Part shown: positions 18,595 through 27,317 of the stretch, in pieces
Layout: every line of letters starts with the position of its first letter
Numbering within the stretch: the first letter of the stretch is position 1
Source of the DNA: Candidatus Gastranaerophilales bacterium
GTDB lineage: Bacteria > Cyanobacteriota > Vampirovibrionia > Gastranaerophilales > Gastranaerophilaceae
Assembly: GCA_947626225.1 (NCBI GenBank)
Contig: CANQRH010000004.1
Coordinates: 160,655 to 224,654 of the forward strand
Direction: 5' to 3'
Length of the DNA stretch: 64,000 nt
The notes under the pieces: generated by a model
What the model saw: only the letters and a program-made list of their open reading frames with translations
What the model was told of the DNA's origin: nothing
Databases searched by the model: none
Translations under genes and position numbers: made by a program

Positions 18595-19668
18595 ATGACA
18601 TCAAATGAAATGGATTTTGAAGAACTCTTAAAAAAATATGATTACAATTTTCAAAAAGGCGACTTAGTGAAAGGTATTGTCTGCGGATATGACAGTCAGG
18701 GTGTTATGGTGGATATAGGCGCAAAAACCATTGCTCTTGTACCGGCACGTGAAGCTGTTGAAAAAGACGAAGACCTTGAACAAAAATATGAAAAGGGTAA
18801 GGAATATGAATTTCTAATCATCAGAGAAGAAGATGAAGACGGAAGATTTCTTCTTTCCCGTAAAAAAGTTGATTTCGCTTATGCTTGGAAAGAACTTGAA
18901 AAAGCAAAAGAATCCGATGAAACTATTCTCGGAACTATTGCAGGCGTTGTAAAAGGCGGTGTTCTTGTTGATATATCCGGTGTTCGCGGTTTTGTACCTT
19001 CATCACAGCTTCGTGTAAAAGAAAACGAGCTTGAAACGGGAGAAAAAATTGAATTAAAAATTCTAACTCTTGATGCTCAGCAAAACAACTTCATTTTATC
19101 CAATAAAAAAGTTTATGATGACAGTGCGGTTGAAGCAAGAAAGAACGTATTCTCGCAAATTGAACCCGGTCAGATTGTAAAAGGCGATGTTGTCAGAATT
19201 ACTGATTTCGGCGCATTTATTGATTTGGGCGGTATTGACGGATTACTTCCTCTTTCTCAACTTTCCTGGAGATGGATTGATCATCCTACCGATATTTTAA
19301 AAGTCGGTGATAAAATAGATGTCGAGGTTATTGCGGTTGACCACGATAAACAGCGTGTATCATTAAGCTTGAAAAACCTTGAACCCGATCCGTGGCTTGA
19401 AGCTGAAAAGAATATTAAAGAAGGCGACAAAGTTGAGGGTACTATTACCAGAATCAAACATTTCGGCGCATTTGTGGAAGTATTCCCCGGGGTTGAAGCA
19501 TTACTTCCGCATTCCGAGGTTGTTGAACTTCAGAATGAAAAAGACTGTATTCTTCAAGTCGGCGATAAAGTTGATACTTATATTCTTAAATTTAACCCGA
19601 CAGACAAGCGCATTGCGCTTACCGTTAATGAAGAAAAAGGTACTCATTCGGCTGAAGACAGCGATTAA
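18595..19668 (+). CDS. rpsA: 30S ribosomal protein S1-like protein (four S1 motifs)
   Basis: 357 aa with four S1/OB-fold RNA-binding repeats (about residues 20-90, 105-172, 190-260 and 277-347). The third and fourth are the best, with GDVVRITDFGAFIDLGG and GTITRIKHFGAFVEVFPG. Four repeats is between the short cyanobacterial forms and six-repeat E. coli S1. S1 helps load mRNAs with weak SDs. ATG 18595 is preferred over 18589 because GGAG lies 7 nt upstream of the former but only 1 nt from the latter. It converges with and overlaps the rubrerythrin gene by 4 nt. Other S1-repeat proteins are possible but less likely. Confidence 0.85.
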   Translation: MTSNEMDFEELLKKYDYNFQKGDLVKGIVCGYDSQGVMVDIGAKTIALVPAREAVEKDEDLEQKYEKGKEYEFLIIREEDEDGRFLLSRKKVDFAYAWKELEKAKESDETILGTIAGVVKGGVLVDISGVRGFVPSSQLRVKENELETGEKIELKILTLDAQQNNFILSNKKVYDDSAVEARKNVFSQIEPGQIVKGDVVRITDFGAFIDLGGIDGLLPLSQLSWRWIDHPTDILKVGDKIDVEVIAVDHDKQRVSLSLKNLEPDPWLEAEKNIKEGDKVEGTITRIKHFGAFVEVFPGVEALLPHSEVVELQNEKDCILQVGDKVDTYILKFNPTDKRIALTVNEEKGTHSAEDSD

Positions 19669-20243
19669 TAGCTTTCACAGAGTACTTGAAAATGTGCCTG
19701 AGAATGCTGACAGTTCGGGCATTTGTCCGGTGCGCTTTTTGAAGTGCAAATGTAACCGCATTTTCTGCACATCCATTTTGTATCTTTTTCTTTTTCAAAT
19801 ACCGTATGTTTTTTTACATTGTCAAGTAATTTTAAAAATCTCTGTTCATGATGCTTTTCTGCCTCAATAACAAAACGGAATGTTCTTGCAATATTTTCAA
19901 AACCCTCTGCTTTAGCCGTTCTTTCACCTTCCGCATAAAGTACCGACCATTCTTCTTTTTCTCCTTCAGCTGCACTTTGCAGATTTTCTTCGGTGCTTCC
20001 CAGTTCAAACGGATACTCTGCAGATGTACGTCCGCGCATATTTCCTAAATATTTATAAAACAATTCCGCATGTTCTTTCTCATTGTCGGCGGTAGTGCAG
20101 AAAATTTCCGCTATTTGTTCGTATCCGTCATCTTTTGCGCGTTCGGCAAAATATGTGTATCTGTTTCTTGCCATGGATTCTCCGGTGTAAGCATTAATTA
20201 ATAACTGTTCGGTTCTCGTACCTTTTAATTTCCTGTCTGTCAT
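19665..20243 (-). CDS. Rubrerythrin
   Basis: 192 aa. Rubrerythrins are non-haem di-iron peroxidases that detoxify hydrogen peroxide in anaerobes. The N-terminal four-helix ferritin-like domain carries the Glu/His iron ligands (NEKEHAELF, AEKHHEQRF), and the C-terminal rubredoxin-like centre has paired CxxC motifs (CRKCGYIC, CPNCQ). SD GAAAGGA before ATG 20243. It supports an anaerobic life with occasional oxygen exposure. Confidence 0.93.
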   Translation of the reverse strand: MTDRKLKGTRTEQLLINAYTGESMARNRYTYFAERAKDDGYEQIAEIFCTTADNEKEHAELFYKYLGNMRGRTSAEYPFELGSTEENLQSAAEGEKEEWSVLYAEGERTAKAEGFENIARTFRFVIEAEKHHEQRFLKLLDNVKKHTVFEKEKDTKWMCRKCGYICTSKSAPDKCPNCQHSQAHFQVLCESY

Positions 20244-20377
20244 ATATTTTCCTTTCTTTTTTTTTGATTGTAATTTTTTTTTGTTTAATTCGACATTACC
20301 CGTAAGGCTGATTAAATTTTAGACAATTTACTACTTTGTCGGGATTATACTGATTTAAAAAAATTTATAATAGATGT

Positions 20378-20533
20378 ATGAACTTACTGGAATATACTAA
20401 AAAATTATCTGAAAAAATAAGATTTTATGATTCAATAGTGCAAAAAAGCTTTATTAATCCGTTTTCATCAATTAACCCCTTTGCCAAGCCGTTGAATATT
20501 ACGGTTATCTGGATTGAGAACGAGGAAGACTGA
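20378..20533 (+). CDS. Possible small protein (51 aa)
   Basis: ATG 20378 opens a 51-aa frame ([10 protein letters not shown]...WIENEED) whose end overlaps the 3' end of the convergent ABC ATPase gene by 29 nt. The N-terminal half looks amphipathic-helical. No SD is present. The amino-acid composition looks natural, but the frame is short and may be chance. Confidence 0.3.
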   Translation: MNLLEYTKKLSEKIRFYDSIVQKSFINPFSSINPFAKPLNITVIWIENEED

Positions 20534-21518
20534 TTCTGTTTCCCGATTTTTTGTCAAAAAAGCATATATCTTCTTCTTTAATGCTTATTTCAATACAATT
20601 CTCAATTTTGTAATCAGCCGGAAGTTTTGCGCAGCATTTGCAGTTTCCTATTTCAAACCAGACTATTTTTTCACTCCCCAAAAGTTCTGTCATCTCAACT
20701 TTGGCATTATATTTAATATTGCCTCCGCAGAGCATCTTTTCAGGTCTGATTCCCGCTATGACATTACTGTCAAAAGAAAGCAGTTCGCCGTCAATGAAGT
20801 TCATCTGCGGGGAGCCGATAAATCCCGCTACAAACATATTTGCAGGATTATTGTAAATCTGTTCGGGTGTGTCTGCCTGTTGGATTACGCCCTTATCCAA
20901 TACCACAACTCTGTCTCCCATTGTTAATGCTTCTGTTTGGTCGTGAGTCACATATATAAATGTTGTTTGAAGCTTGTTATGAAGCTTTTTGATTTCAGAG
21001 CGCATTTGAACACGAAGCTTTGCATCAAGGTTTGAAAGCGGTTCATCCATTAAGAACACTTTTGGATTTCTCACAATAGCACGTCCTAATGCCACACGCT
21101 GCCTTTGACCGCCCGAAAGCTGTTTGGGTTTTCTGTCCAAATACTCTTGCAAATTCAAAATTTCTGCAGCTTCCTCAACTTTTTTGTTGATTGTTGCTTT
21201 ATCAACTTTTCTCATTTTAAGTCCGAAAGCTATATTTTCTCTGACAGTCATATGAGGATAAAGCGCATAACTTTGGAAAACAAAGGCTATATCGCGATCT
21301 TTCGGGTGAACATCATTTACTTTTTTATTATCAATATAGATTTCACCTTCCGTGACTTCTTCAAGCCCGGCTATCATTCTCAAAAGAGTGGATTTTCCGC
21401 ATCCCGAAGCTCCTACCAGAACCAGAAATTCTTTATCATTTATCGTCAAATCAATATTATCAATGACTTTGTTTTTTTCATAAGCTTTAACTACATTTTT
21501 TAATACAACACTGCTCAT
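20505..21518 (-). CDS. ugpC: ABC transporter ATP-binding protein, UgpC/MsmK/MalK family
   Basis: 337 aa. Sugar-type importer ATPase with Walker [10 protein letters not shown] (about 36-44), Q-loop [12 protein letters not shown], signature LSGGQRQR (about 135), Walker [14 protein letters not shown] and H-loop YVTHDQ. The C-terminal regulatory OB domain (about 240-330) is degraded and short. No permease or binding protein is adjacent, so it may be a shared ATPase for several sugar importers, as MsmK is in streptococci (inference). Its ATG overlaps the stop of the upstream kinase-like gene (TAATG), indicating translational coupling. Confidence 0.9.
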   Translation of the reverse strand: MSSVVLKNVVKAYEKNKVIDNIDLTINDKEFLVLVGASGCGKSTLLRMIAGLEEVTEGEIYIDNKKVNDVHPKDRDIAFVFQSYALYPHMTVRENIAFGLKMRKVDKATINKKVEEAAEILNLQEYLDRKPKQLSGGQRQRVALGRAIVRNPKVFLMDEPLSNLDAKLRVQMRSEIKKLHNKLQTTFIYVTHDQTEALTMGDRVVVLDKGVIQQADTPEQIYNNPANMFVAGFIGSPQMNFIDGELLSFDSNVIAGIRPEKMLCGGNIKYNAKVEMTELLGSEKIVWFEIGNCKCCAKLPADYKIENCIEISIKEEDICFFDKKSGNRISLPRSQSR

Positions 21519-22624
21519 TAAAATTCCTTTTTAACAGGTAATACTACGTTGAAATTTGTTCCCTTCATAACTTCCGATTGAACATTTATCGCTCCGCCCA
21601 TTTTTTTTGTTATTATAGATGCAGTTCCGAGAACTAAAGAGCGAATTAAGATTTTTTTATTGATTTTATTGAGATGTGAATAAGGTTCAAACAAATTTTC
21701 TTTTTCCGAGCTTGTAAGTCCTATTCCCGTATCCGAAACAGACAATTTTATATATGAAAATATGTCCGAATTATCCTGAACCTTGACGCCTGATTCTTTT
21801 ATTGTATCAATATCCGGATGTTCAAGTTTTATGGTTATGGAACCTGAATCCGTCAGTTTTATGGAAGTTTCAAGCAGATTTTGAAGTATGATTTTTATAC
21901 ATTTTTCATCACTGTATACCGTTTTTTTGTTAAATTCTTCACAATCAAAATTTAGGGTAAGTCCTTTGCAGTTCAATTCATCACGATAATTTTTTATAAC
22001 CGATTGGATAAGATTTACAATATCAAACTGCTGCAATTCATAGTCGAACAATGAGGATTCGACCTTTGAATATTCCAAAAGCTTATCCATAAAATACATT
22101 AATTCTGTTGAATTTTTATTGATAATTTTTGCATATTTATTTTGTTTTTCATCTTTAATTGCGGTTAATGCACTTGAAAATCCGATTATCGATTGGAGCG
22201 GAGATTTTATTTCATTTTCAAGCTTTGTGAGCATAATATTTTTTTCTTTATTCAAAAGCCCTGTTTTTTCTGCATTTGCCAGCACATTAGTCATTGCTGT
22301 TACATCTCTGAGCGTGATAAAATATTGTTCCAAATATTTTCTTGCACTCAATTCGACAAAAAACTCTTTTCCCGATACGGAGAAAGCTCCCGAAACAATG
22401 GAATTTCTTTTTGAATATGCCTGCTGTGCCAAATCAATTCCGTTATCGACAATTTCATCAAAGTTTAAACCTTTTAAATTTTTTCGTCCGGTTTCAAATA
22501 TTATTCCGGCTTTTTCATTTGCCCATATAATAACTCCGTCGGAATCCAAAACAATTACTGCGTCCGGTAAATTTTGAATCACTTCCCGCGGATTTATATT
22601 GTTAAATAAGTTAGTAATATTCAT
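21518..22624 (-). CDS. PAS-containing degenerate histidine kinase (pseudokinase)
   Basis: 368 aa: an N-terminal PAS-like domain (about 12-110), then a HisKA-like dimerisation helix and a HATPase_c-like domain. The H-box reads [14 protein letters not shown], so the phosphoacceptor His of S-H-E-[IL]-R-T-P-L is Asn137. The N-box reads NLLETSIK, with Thr253 where the metal-binding Asn stands, and the G2 box is LVLGTASI rather than GLGL. The G1 box DTGIGL and F-box LFEPYS survive. No membrane segment is seen. It is translationally coupled to the UgpC-type ATPase. Probably a sensor/scaffold without autokinase activity. Confidence 0.8.
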   Translation of the reverse strand: MNITNLFNNINPREVIQNLPDAVIVLDSDGVIIWANEKAGIIFETGRKNLKGLNFDEIVDNGIDLAQQAYSKRNSIVSGAFSVSGKEFFVELSARKYLEQYFITLRDVTAMTNVLANAEKTGLLNKEKNIMLTKLENEIKSPLQSIIGFSSALTAIKDEKQNKYAKIINKNSTELMYFMDKLLEYSKVESSLFDYELQQFDIVNLIQSVIKNYRDELNCKGLTLNFDCEEFNKKTVYSDEKCIKIILQNLLETSIKLTDSGSITIKLEHPDIDTIKESGVKVQDNSDIFSYIKLSVSDTGIGLTSSEKENLFEPYSHLNKINKKILIRSLVLGTASIITKKMGGAINVQSEVMKGTNFNVVLPVKKEF

Positions 22625-22800
22625 AGTTGCATTACTTTCCTTAATATTGTATAATGACGAAAAATTTATATATACTCTTTAAATATATCATAAACAGTCA
22701 GTAAAAAAGGTAAAATATTAATTTTTGTAATTTTTTTTTACCAAACTAGCAAAAAAATTTTTTTATGAGTTTTAGAACAATAAACAGAGAGGATGTAATT

Positions 22801-23145
22801 ATGAACAACGAGATTCCAAAAAATACATTAAACATTGCAACATCAGTTCCCAAAACAGATGCAGTTGCACAAAAAAGCGAACCTGTTGTTGAAGCGGTTA
22901 CGGTTGAACCTGCTCAGACCAAAGAAATCAATGAAATCCCCGAAAACCCCGCGGACAGAGCATCAGTAAAAACCGATAATCTTGAAAATGACATCAAAAT
23001 ATTTGTTTCTAATCCCGAACTGGCAAAAAAAGCTCTTGAAGTAGCTGAACTTGCGGAAAAAAATTATACCGAAGCAGGTGTAAAAGATGCTGAGTTAAAA
23101 GCTCTTGCCGTTGGTAAAGCTTTTGCTGACGAATTTCAAAAATAA
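22801..23145 (+). CDS. Small acidic hypothetical protein
   Basis: 114 aa from ATG 22801, chosen because AGAGGA lies 7-8 nt upstream; an ATG at 22765 lacks an SD. The first 65 residues are Pro/Glu/Val-rich and probably disordered. The last 50 ([20 protein letters not shown]...) form predicted helices with a regular Ala/Leu/Glu pattern. No known domain. The 3' end overlaps the convergent aroQ by 10 nt. Confidence 0.65.
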   Translation: MNNEIPKNTLNIATSVPKTDAVAQKSEPVVEAVTVEPAQTKEINEIPENPADRASVKTDNLENDIKIFVSNPELAKKALEVAELAEKNYTEAGVKDAELKALAVGKAFADEFQK

Positions 23146-23564
23146 TTTTTAAGAGCTAAAAGTCCCAATTTATATGAATCAGTGCCAAATCCCGTTATTT
23201 GCCCGATACAAACAGGTGCCAAATAGGAGTGGTGTCTGAATTCCTCTCTTTTGTATATGTTGGTCATATGCACTTCAACAGTCGGAATATCAACCGCTGC
23301 AAGAGCATCTCTTATTGCAATGCTTGTGTGCGTATATGCTCCGGCGTTTATCAAAATCCCGTCAAAATTATCTTTTGCACTGTGGATTTTTTCAACAATT
23401 TCTCCTTCAATGTTACTTTGAAATGTTTCAATATCAACTCCAAGTTCAAATGAATATGCAAATAATTCTTTTTCCAGATCTTTTAATGTCATGCTTCCGT
23501 ATTTTTCCGGTTCCCGAAACCCAAGCATATTCATATTTACGCCGTTTATTACAAGTATTTTCAT
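23136..23564 (-). CDS. aroQ: Type II 3-dehydroquinate dehydratase
   Basis: Third step of the shikimate pathway. 142 aa from ATG 23564 (GGAG 6-7 nt upstream; the ATG four codons earlier contains that SD). Type II signatures are [17 protein letters not shown] at the N-terminus (active-site Arg/Tyr), [26 protein letters not shown], and [17 protein letters not shown] with the catalytic His. Other shikimate genes are not adjacent. Confidence 0.95.
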   Translation of the reverse strand: MKILVINGVNMNMLGFREPEKYGSMTLKDLEKELFAYSFELGVDIETFQSNIEGEIVEKIHSAKDNFDGILINAGAYTHTSIAIRDALAAVDIPTVEVHMTNIYKREEFRHHSYLAPVCIGQITGFGTDSYKLGLLALKNYF

Positions 23565-23648
23565 ATGTATCTCCAACCACTATTATAATATAAAATCAAG
23601 GAATTGTAAATTTTTATTAACTTTTTAAATCCATGTGTAACAATTTTG

Positions 23649-23741
23649 GCATGCTTGCATTATCATGCATGTACAACTATCCCCAAATCTCCTCCCAAGA
23701 TTATTGTTCAAGCTGTACAAAAGGTACAGCTTCTTTTTTTG
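23649..23741 (+). ncRNA. Candidate small RNA with C-rich anti-SD single-stranded region
   Basis: Between the minus-strand aroQ and the plus-strand gene at 23798 lies an orphan plus-strand terminator: stem AAGCTGTAC (23710-23718), loop AAAAG, stem GTACAGCTT, T-run to 23740. No plus-strand gene upstream needs it. About 60 nt earlier is a hairpin TGCAT/TATC/ATGCA (23656-23669). The link is unstructured and contains CCCC and TCTCCTCCC (23688-23696), complementary to SD sequences. Two hairpins joined by a CU-rich single strand match the architecture of cyanobacterial Yfr1. A possible promoter (TTAACT, then AACAAT near 23639-23644) is weak. Confidence 0.45.
23710..23740 (+). terminator. Strong intrinsic terminator of the candidate sRNA
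   Basis: Nine-base-pair stem with an AAAAG loop, followed by C and seven T residues. On the minus strand there is no T-run, so it does not serve aroQ. Confidence 0.8.
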
Positions 23742-23755
23742 TATAAATTTTATTC

Positions 23756-23783
23756 TTGACTTATGAAAATAAATCACTAAAAT
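23756..23783 (+). promoter_or_regulatory. Promoter of the 83-aa gene
   Basis: TTGACT (23756-23761), a 16-nt spacer and TAAAAT (23778-23783), giving a very short leader before ATG 23798. Confidence 0.55.
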
Positions 23784-23797
23784 AATATTGTAGGGAT

Positions 23798-24049
23798 ATG
23801 AGATTAGTCGAAAAATTAAGAGAGTTTGAAAATCAATATATGTACGTTAAATGGGCTACCGGAGGAGAATACGGCAAGCTTATTTCAACGGGCGATGATT
23901 ATATTGAACTGGATGTTATAAATGTTGATACAATGGAATATGCGGAAACAATTATAATATACAGTCCGCTTATTCTTGAGGTAGCTATAGGCGGTGCCGA
24001 TATTCACAGAATTGTTGCCGAAGTGTCTTCAAAGCTTCCTACGGAATAA
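23798..24049 (+). CDS. Small conserved-looking protein with Sm-like beta pattern
   Basis: 83 aa. The sequence alternates short beta-type stretches with turns (YMYVKWATGGEYGKLISTGDDYIELDVIN), a pattern reminiscent of the Sm/LSm fold in which a GxL-x3-DDYIxL strand pair recurs. No diagnostic Sm2 motif is evident, so the resemblance is only suggestive. A weak AGGGA precedes the ATG, and the gene has its own promoter. It sits next to the candidate sRNA. Confidence 0.7.
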   Translation: MRLVEKLREFENQYMYVKWATGGEYGKLISTGDDYIELDVINVDTMEYAETIIIYSPLILEVAIGGADIHRIVAEVSSKLPTE

Positions 24050-24073
24050 ATCTTTAACTATCTAAATAAAGCA

Positions 24074-24114
24074 TTGACACAAGGGTGATTAATGTAGACA
24101 ATTTTTAAGGAGGG
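24074..24114 (+). promoter_or_regulatory. gcv operon promoter and SD
   Basis: TTGACA (24074-24079), a 17-nt spacer and a weak GACAAT, then the strong SD AAGGAGGGG just before gcvT. The leader is far too short for a glycine riboswitch. Confidence 0.5.
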
Positions 24115-24117
24115 GTT

Positions 24118-25221
24118 ATGGTTAAAGAAACTTTTATTCACGATAAACATGTTCAGTCGGGAGCTAAAATGGTTGATTTTGCGGGCTGGGATATGCCGGT
24201 GCAGTATTCATCCATAATTGATGAGCATAAAACGGTAAGAGAAAATGTCGGACTTTTTGATGTTTCGCACATGGGAGAACTTTTTGTTTCGGGTAATGAT
24301 GCCGAAGCGTTTTTAAATAAAATTGTACCGCAGGATATTTCAAGGCTCGATTATGAAAAAGCCGTATATTGCCAGCTTACAAATAAAAAAGGCGGACTGA
24401 CCGATGATTTGATTATTTATAAAACGGGTATTCTTGAATATTTAATTATCTGTAATGCTTCAAGGGTTGATGAAGATTTAAATTATATGGTAAATAATAC
24501 CCGCGGGTTTGATGTTGAAATAGAAAATTGTTCGCATAAATATTCGTTATTCGCCGTTCAGGGGCCGAAAGCCGATACTTTAATGCGAAAAATGGGACTT
24601 AATACTCATCAGGATTCATTTACAATAAAACCTGCCGTGATTGCAAACGTAAAATTGCTGATTTCCCGCACGGGTTATACGGGTGAGGATGGCTATGAAC
24701 TTTTGGTTGAGAATAAATACAGTGAATATTTGTGGGATGAAATTCTCAAACAGGGACGGGAGTTTGGTATAAAACCGGTCGGCTTAGGCGCAAGAGATAC
24801 TTTAAGGCTTGAGGCCGGGCTTCATTTATACGGAAACGATCTGAACGAAGATACCACACCGATTGAAGCGGGGCTTTCCTGGTCTGTTCCGAAAGACAAA
24901 ACGGCGGATTATAACGGAAAAGATGTTATAATGAACCAGATTCAAAACGGTGTACCTAAAAAACTTATCGGCTTGAAGATGCTTGACAAATCGATTGCCC
25001 GCCACGAATATGAAGTATATTTTAAAGGTGAAAAAGTCGGTTATATTACAAGCGGAGCACCATCTCCCATTTTGTCCGCAAACATAGCTCTTGCCTATGT
25101 AAAAAATGATAAAGAAATTTGCACCGGTGCCGTTGTTCAAGTTATGATTAGAGAAAAATTGCATGATGCGGAAGTTGTAAAACGCCCGTTTGTTGAAAAA
25201 AGGAATAAAGTCAGATTATAA
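24118..25221 (+). CDS. gcvT: Glycine cleavage system T protein (aminomethyltransferase)
   Basis: 367 aa, normal length. It transfers the methylene group from the H-protein-bound aminomethyl to tetrahydrofolate, releasing ammonia. Folate-binding and catalytic landmarks are DFAGWDMPVQYSS, VGLFDVSHMGEL (catalytic Asp region), RTGYTGEDGYEL and GLGARDTLRLEAGLHLYGND. First gene of gcvT-gcvH-gcvPA, 9 nt before gcvH. Confidence 0.96.
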   Translation: MVKETFIHDKHVQSGAKMVDFAGWDMPVQYSSIIDEHKTVRENVGLFDVSHMGELFVSGNDAEAFLNKIVPQDISRLDYEKAVYCQLTNKKGGLTDDLIIYKTGILEYLIICNASRVDEDLNYMVNNTRGFDVEIENCSHKYSLFAVQGPKADTLMRKMGLNTHQDSFTIKPAVIANVKLLISRTGYTGEDGYELLVENKYSEYLWDEILKQGREFGIKPVGLGARDTLRLEAGLHLYGNDLNEDTTPIEAGLSWSVPKDKTADYNGKDVIMNQIQNGVPKKLIGLKMLDKSIARHEYEVYFKGEKVGYITSGAPSPILSANIALAYVKNDKEICTGAVVQVMIREKLHDAEVVKRPFVEKRNKVRL

Positions 25222-25230
25222 GGAGAAAGT

Positions 25231-25608
25231 ATGGAAAAAAATATGCTGTGTACAAAATCTCATGAATTTTTGGAAGATAACGGCAATAAGACTTATACCG
25301 TTGGTTTAACCGATTATGCGGTTGAACAGCTTGGTGATATTGTTTATTTGGAATTGCCAGATGTCGGTTCAACATTTACCAAAGGTGAAACTTTTGCTAC
25401 CGTGGAATCAGTTAAAGCCGCTTCCGAAATTTACATGCCGATTAGCGGTAAAATTGTTGAAATAAATGAAAGTGCCGTTGATTCTCCCGAAGTTTTAAAT
25501 GAGGATTGTTTTGAAAAAGGCTGGCTGGTTAAAATAGAAGCTACCGGCGATGCATCGGAACAGAGTGATTTATTGGAATATTCAAAATACAAGGAAGATT
25601 TGGAATAA
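25231..25608 (+). CDS. gcvH: Glycine cleavage system H protein (lipoyl carrier)
   Basis: 125 aa. It shuttles the aminomethyl group on lipoyl-lysine between P, T and L proteins. The lipoylation site is the Lys of ESVKAASE. GLTDYAVEQLGDIVYLELPDVG and the PISGKIVEIN hairpin are typical. SD AAGGAGA. Its last base overlaps the gcvPA start. Confidence 0.96.
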   Translation: MEKNMLCTKSHEFLEDNGNKTYTVGLTDYAVEQLGDIVYLELPDVGSTFTKGETFATVESVKAASEIYMPISGKIVEINESAVDSPEVLNEDCFEKGWLVKIEATGDASEQSDLLEYSKYKEDLE

Positions 25609-26846
25609 TGAAAAATTTCTTGGTTCACAGTGATGAAATAAAACGGGAAATGCTCTCGGAAATAAACGTTAATACCATTGAGGATTTGTTTAAACAAGTC
25701 CCTAAATCCGCCCAAATGGGAGAATTAAAACTTGATAATCCTATAAGTGAAATGGAAGTGCAGCGGAAGATTAAATCGCTTGCAAAGAAAAATAATACCG
25801 AATACATATCATTTCTGGGCGGCGGTGTATATAACAAATTTATTCCGGCCTGTATTTCGCAAGTGGCAAATCGGTTTGAGTTTTTAACGGCTTACACACC
25901 GTATCAGCCCGAGATTTCTCAGGGAACTTTACAGGTTATGTATGAGTTTCAGACGATGATTTGTCGTCTTACGGGCATGGATATTTCAAATGCTACAATG
26001 TATGATGCGGGAAGTGCCTGTGCCGAAGCTGTTTTAATGGCGGTTCGGATTTCAAAGAAAAATAAAGTTCTTGTATCGGAAAATTTAAATCCCGAATACA
26101 AAAAAGTTATTAAAACTTATTGTTGGGCAAACGATATAGAGTTGGAATTTTTTGATGAATTTCCTCAATTTTGCGCGGATTATGCCTGCGTGCTTGTTCA
26201 AACCCCCGATTATTACGGAGAAATAAGAAAATTTGAGCATTCGGGCGAAACTTTACTTGTTGTTTGTGTTGATTTATCGTCATTGTCGGTTATTGAACCA
26301 CCTGAAGCTGATATCATTACCGGTGATGTTCAGACTTTAGGTATTCCGATGAACTTTGGCGGACCGCATGCCGGATTTATAGCTTGTAAAGAAAAATATT
26401 TACGCCAAATTCCCGGACGCTTGGCGGGAAGAACGTTAGATGCGGACGGACAGCCGGCATACTGTCTGACTATTCAAACCAGAGAACAGCATATAAAACG
26501 CGAAAAAGCAACAAGTAATATTTGTTCAAATCAAGCTTTGATAGGGCTTTGTGCCACTTTATATCTGACTGTCATGGGTGAGGACGGGTTTAAACAGGCG
26601 GGTTATTTATCGGCTAAAACCGCTCATTCTCTTTCGGAAAAACTCGAAAAGAAAGGGTTTAAAACTTTAAACAAGAATTTTTACAATGAATTTACCGTTG
26701 AAGTCCCCGATTCTGATGAATTTCTTGCTAAATTAAAAGATAATAACATTCTCGGCGGAATAAAACTTGATAAAACCCATATTCTTGTTGCATGTACCGA
26801 AATGACGACTGAGACAGATATTGAGCAGTATATAAAATCTGTTTAA
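25608..26846 (+). CDS. gcvPA: Glycine dehydrogenase (decarboxylating) subunit 1
   Basis: 412 aa, somewhat below the usual ~445 for the alpha subunit of split P-protein. Motifs include FLGGGVYNKFIPACI, FLTAYTPYQPEISQGTLQ and the ATSNICSNQALI block. The PLP-binding lysine of P-protein lies in subunit 2 (gcvPB), which would normally follow. Here gcvPA is followed at once by REP-like palindromes and a tRNA, so gcvPB is not in this operon. Translationally coupled to gcvH. Confidence 0.94.
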   Translation: MKNFLVHSDEIKREMLSEINVNTIEDLFKQVPKSAQMGELKLDNPISEMEVQRKIKSLAKKNNTEYISFLGGGVYNKFIPACISQVANRFEFLTAYTPYQPEISQGTLQVMYEFQTMICRLTGMDISNATMYDAGSACAEAVLMAVRISKKNKVLVSENLNPEYKKVIKTYCWANDIELEFFDEFPQFCADYACVLVQTPDYYGEIRKFEHSGETLLVVCVDLSSLSVIEPPEADIITGDVQTLGIPMNFGGPHAGFIACKEKYLRQIPGRLAGRTLDADGQPAYCLTIQTREQHIKREKATSNICSNQALIGLCATLYLTVMGEDGFKQAGYLSAKTAHSLSEKLEKKGFKTLNKNFYNEFTVEVPDSDEFLAKLKDNNILGGIKLDKTHILVACTEMTTETDIEQYIKSV

Positions 26847-26864
26847 TTTATCGGATATTTTTTT

Positions 26865-26980
26865 GTCGGATTAATAAATCCGACCTACAGATTCTCTTCG
26901 GTAGGTTGGGATAGTAATCCCAACCTACCGTGGAGAACCTTGTTAATAATCCGGATGTTGGGGCAGTAACACCAACCTGC
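26865..26980 (+). repeat. REP-like palindrome array 1 (behind gcvPA)
   Basis: Contains a B-type palindrome (26865-26888, stem GTCGGATT, tail CTAC), a two-headed A-type palindrome (26901-26928, GTAG...CTAC around GTTGGGAT/ATCCCAAC) and a degenerate A copy (26954-26980). It begins 19 nt after the gcvPA stop. Confidence 0.85.
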
Positions 26981-27034
26981 TTGGGGAATACTTGCCCGAC
27001 AATTTTAAAATAAATCCCAACTATGAAATTTAAT

Positions 27035-27066
27035 AAAGATGCGGTTTTAACCGCATCTTTGCTTAT
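27035..27066. terminator. Hairpin, probable gcv operon terminator
   Basis: An 11-12 bp stem AAAGATGCGGT/ACCGCATCTTT with a tiny TT-rich loop. The T-run is interrupted (TTTGCTTATT) on the plus strand, so termination efficiency is uncertain. Confidence 0.5.
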
Positions 27067-27171
27067 TGACTATATTTTTTGTTCTTTATAAAATTATTTC
27101 TGCAAATATTGTTTATCGAAAACTTTTAGATTATGTTTTACGGTAAATTGAAAACAAAAAGTATTAGTTAA

Positions 27172-27244
27172 GGGCGATTAGCGCAGTTGGTAGCGCATCA
27201 CATTGACGTTGTGGAGGTCACGTGTTCGAGTCACGTATCGCCCA
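27172..27244 (+). tRNA. tRNA-Val (GAC)
   Basis: Acceptor GGGCGAT pairs with ATCGCCC. D arm is GCGC-AGTTGGTA-GCGC. Anticodon stem TCACA/TGTGG encloses loop TTGACGT, anticodon GAC. T arm has TTCGAGT. Discriminator A at 27244; CCA is not encoded. A terminator follows. Confidence 0.95.
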
Positions 27245-27248
27245 AATG

Positions 27249-27273
27249 AAAGAGGCATAAGCCTCTTTTTTTT
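27249..27273 (+). terminator. tRNA-Val terminator
   Basis: Stem AAAGAGGC, loop ATAA, stem GCCTCTTT, T-run. Confidence 0.85.
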
Positions 27274-27317
27274 ATTGCTTTCACAAAAAGTCTCTTTTTT
27301 ATGATAAATTATTTAAC

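Noticed and set aside
24050..24117. Glycine riboswitch before gcvT
   Set aside because: The whole interval is under 70 nt and is occupied by promoter and SD.
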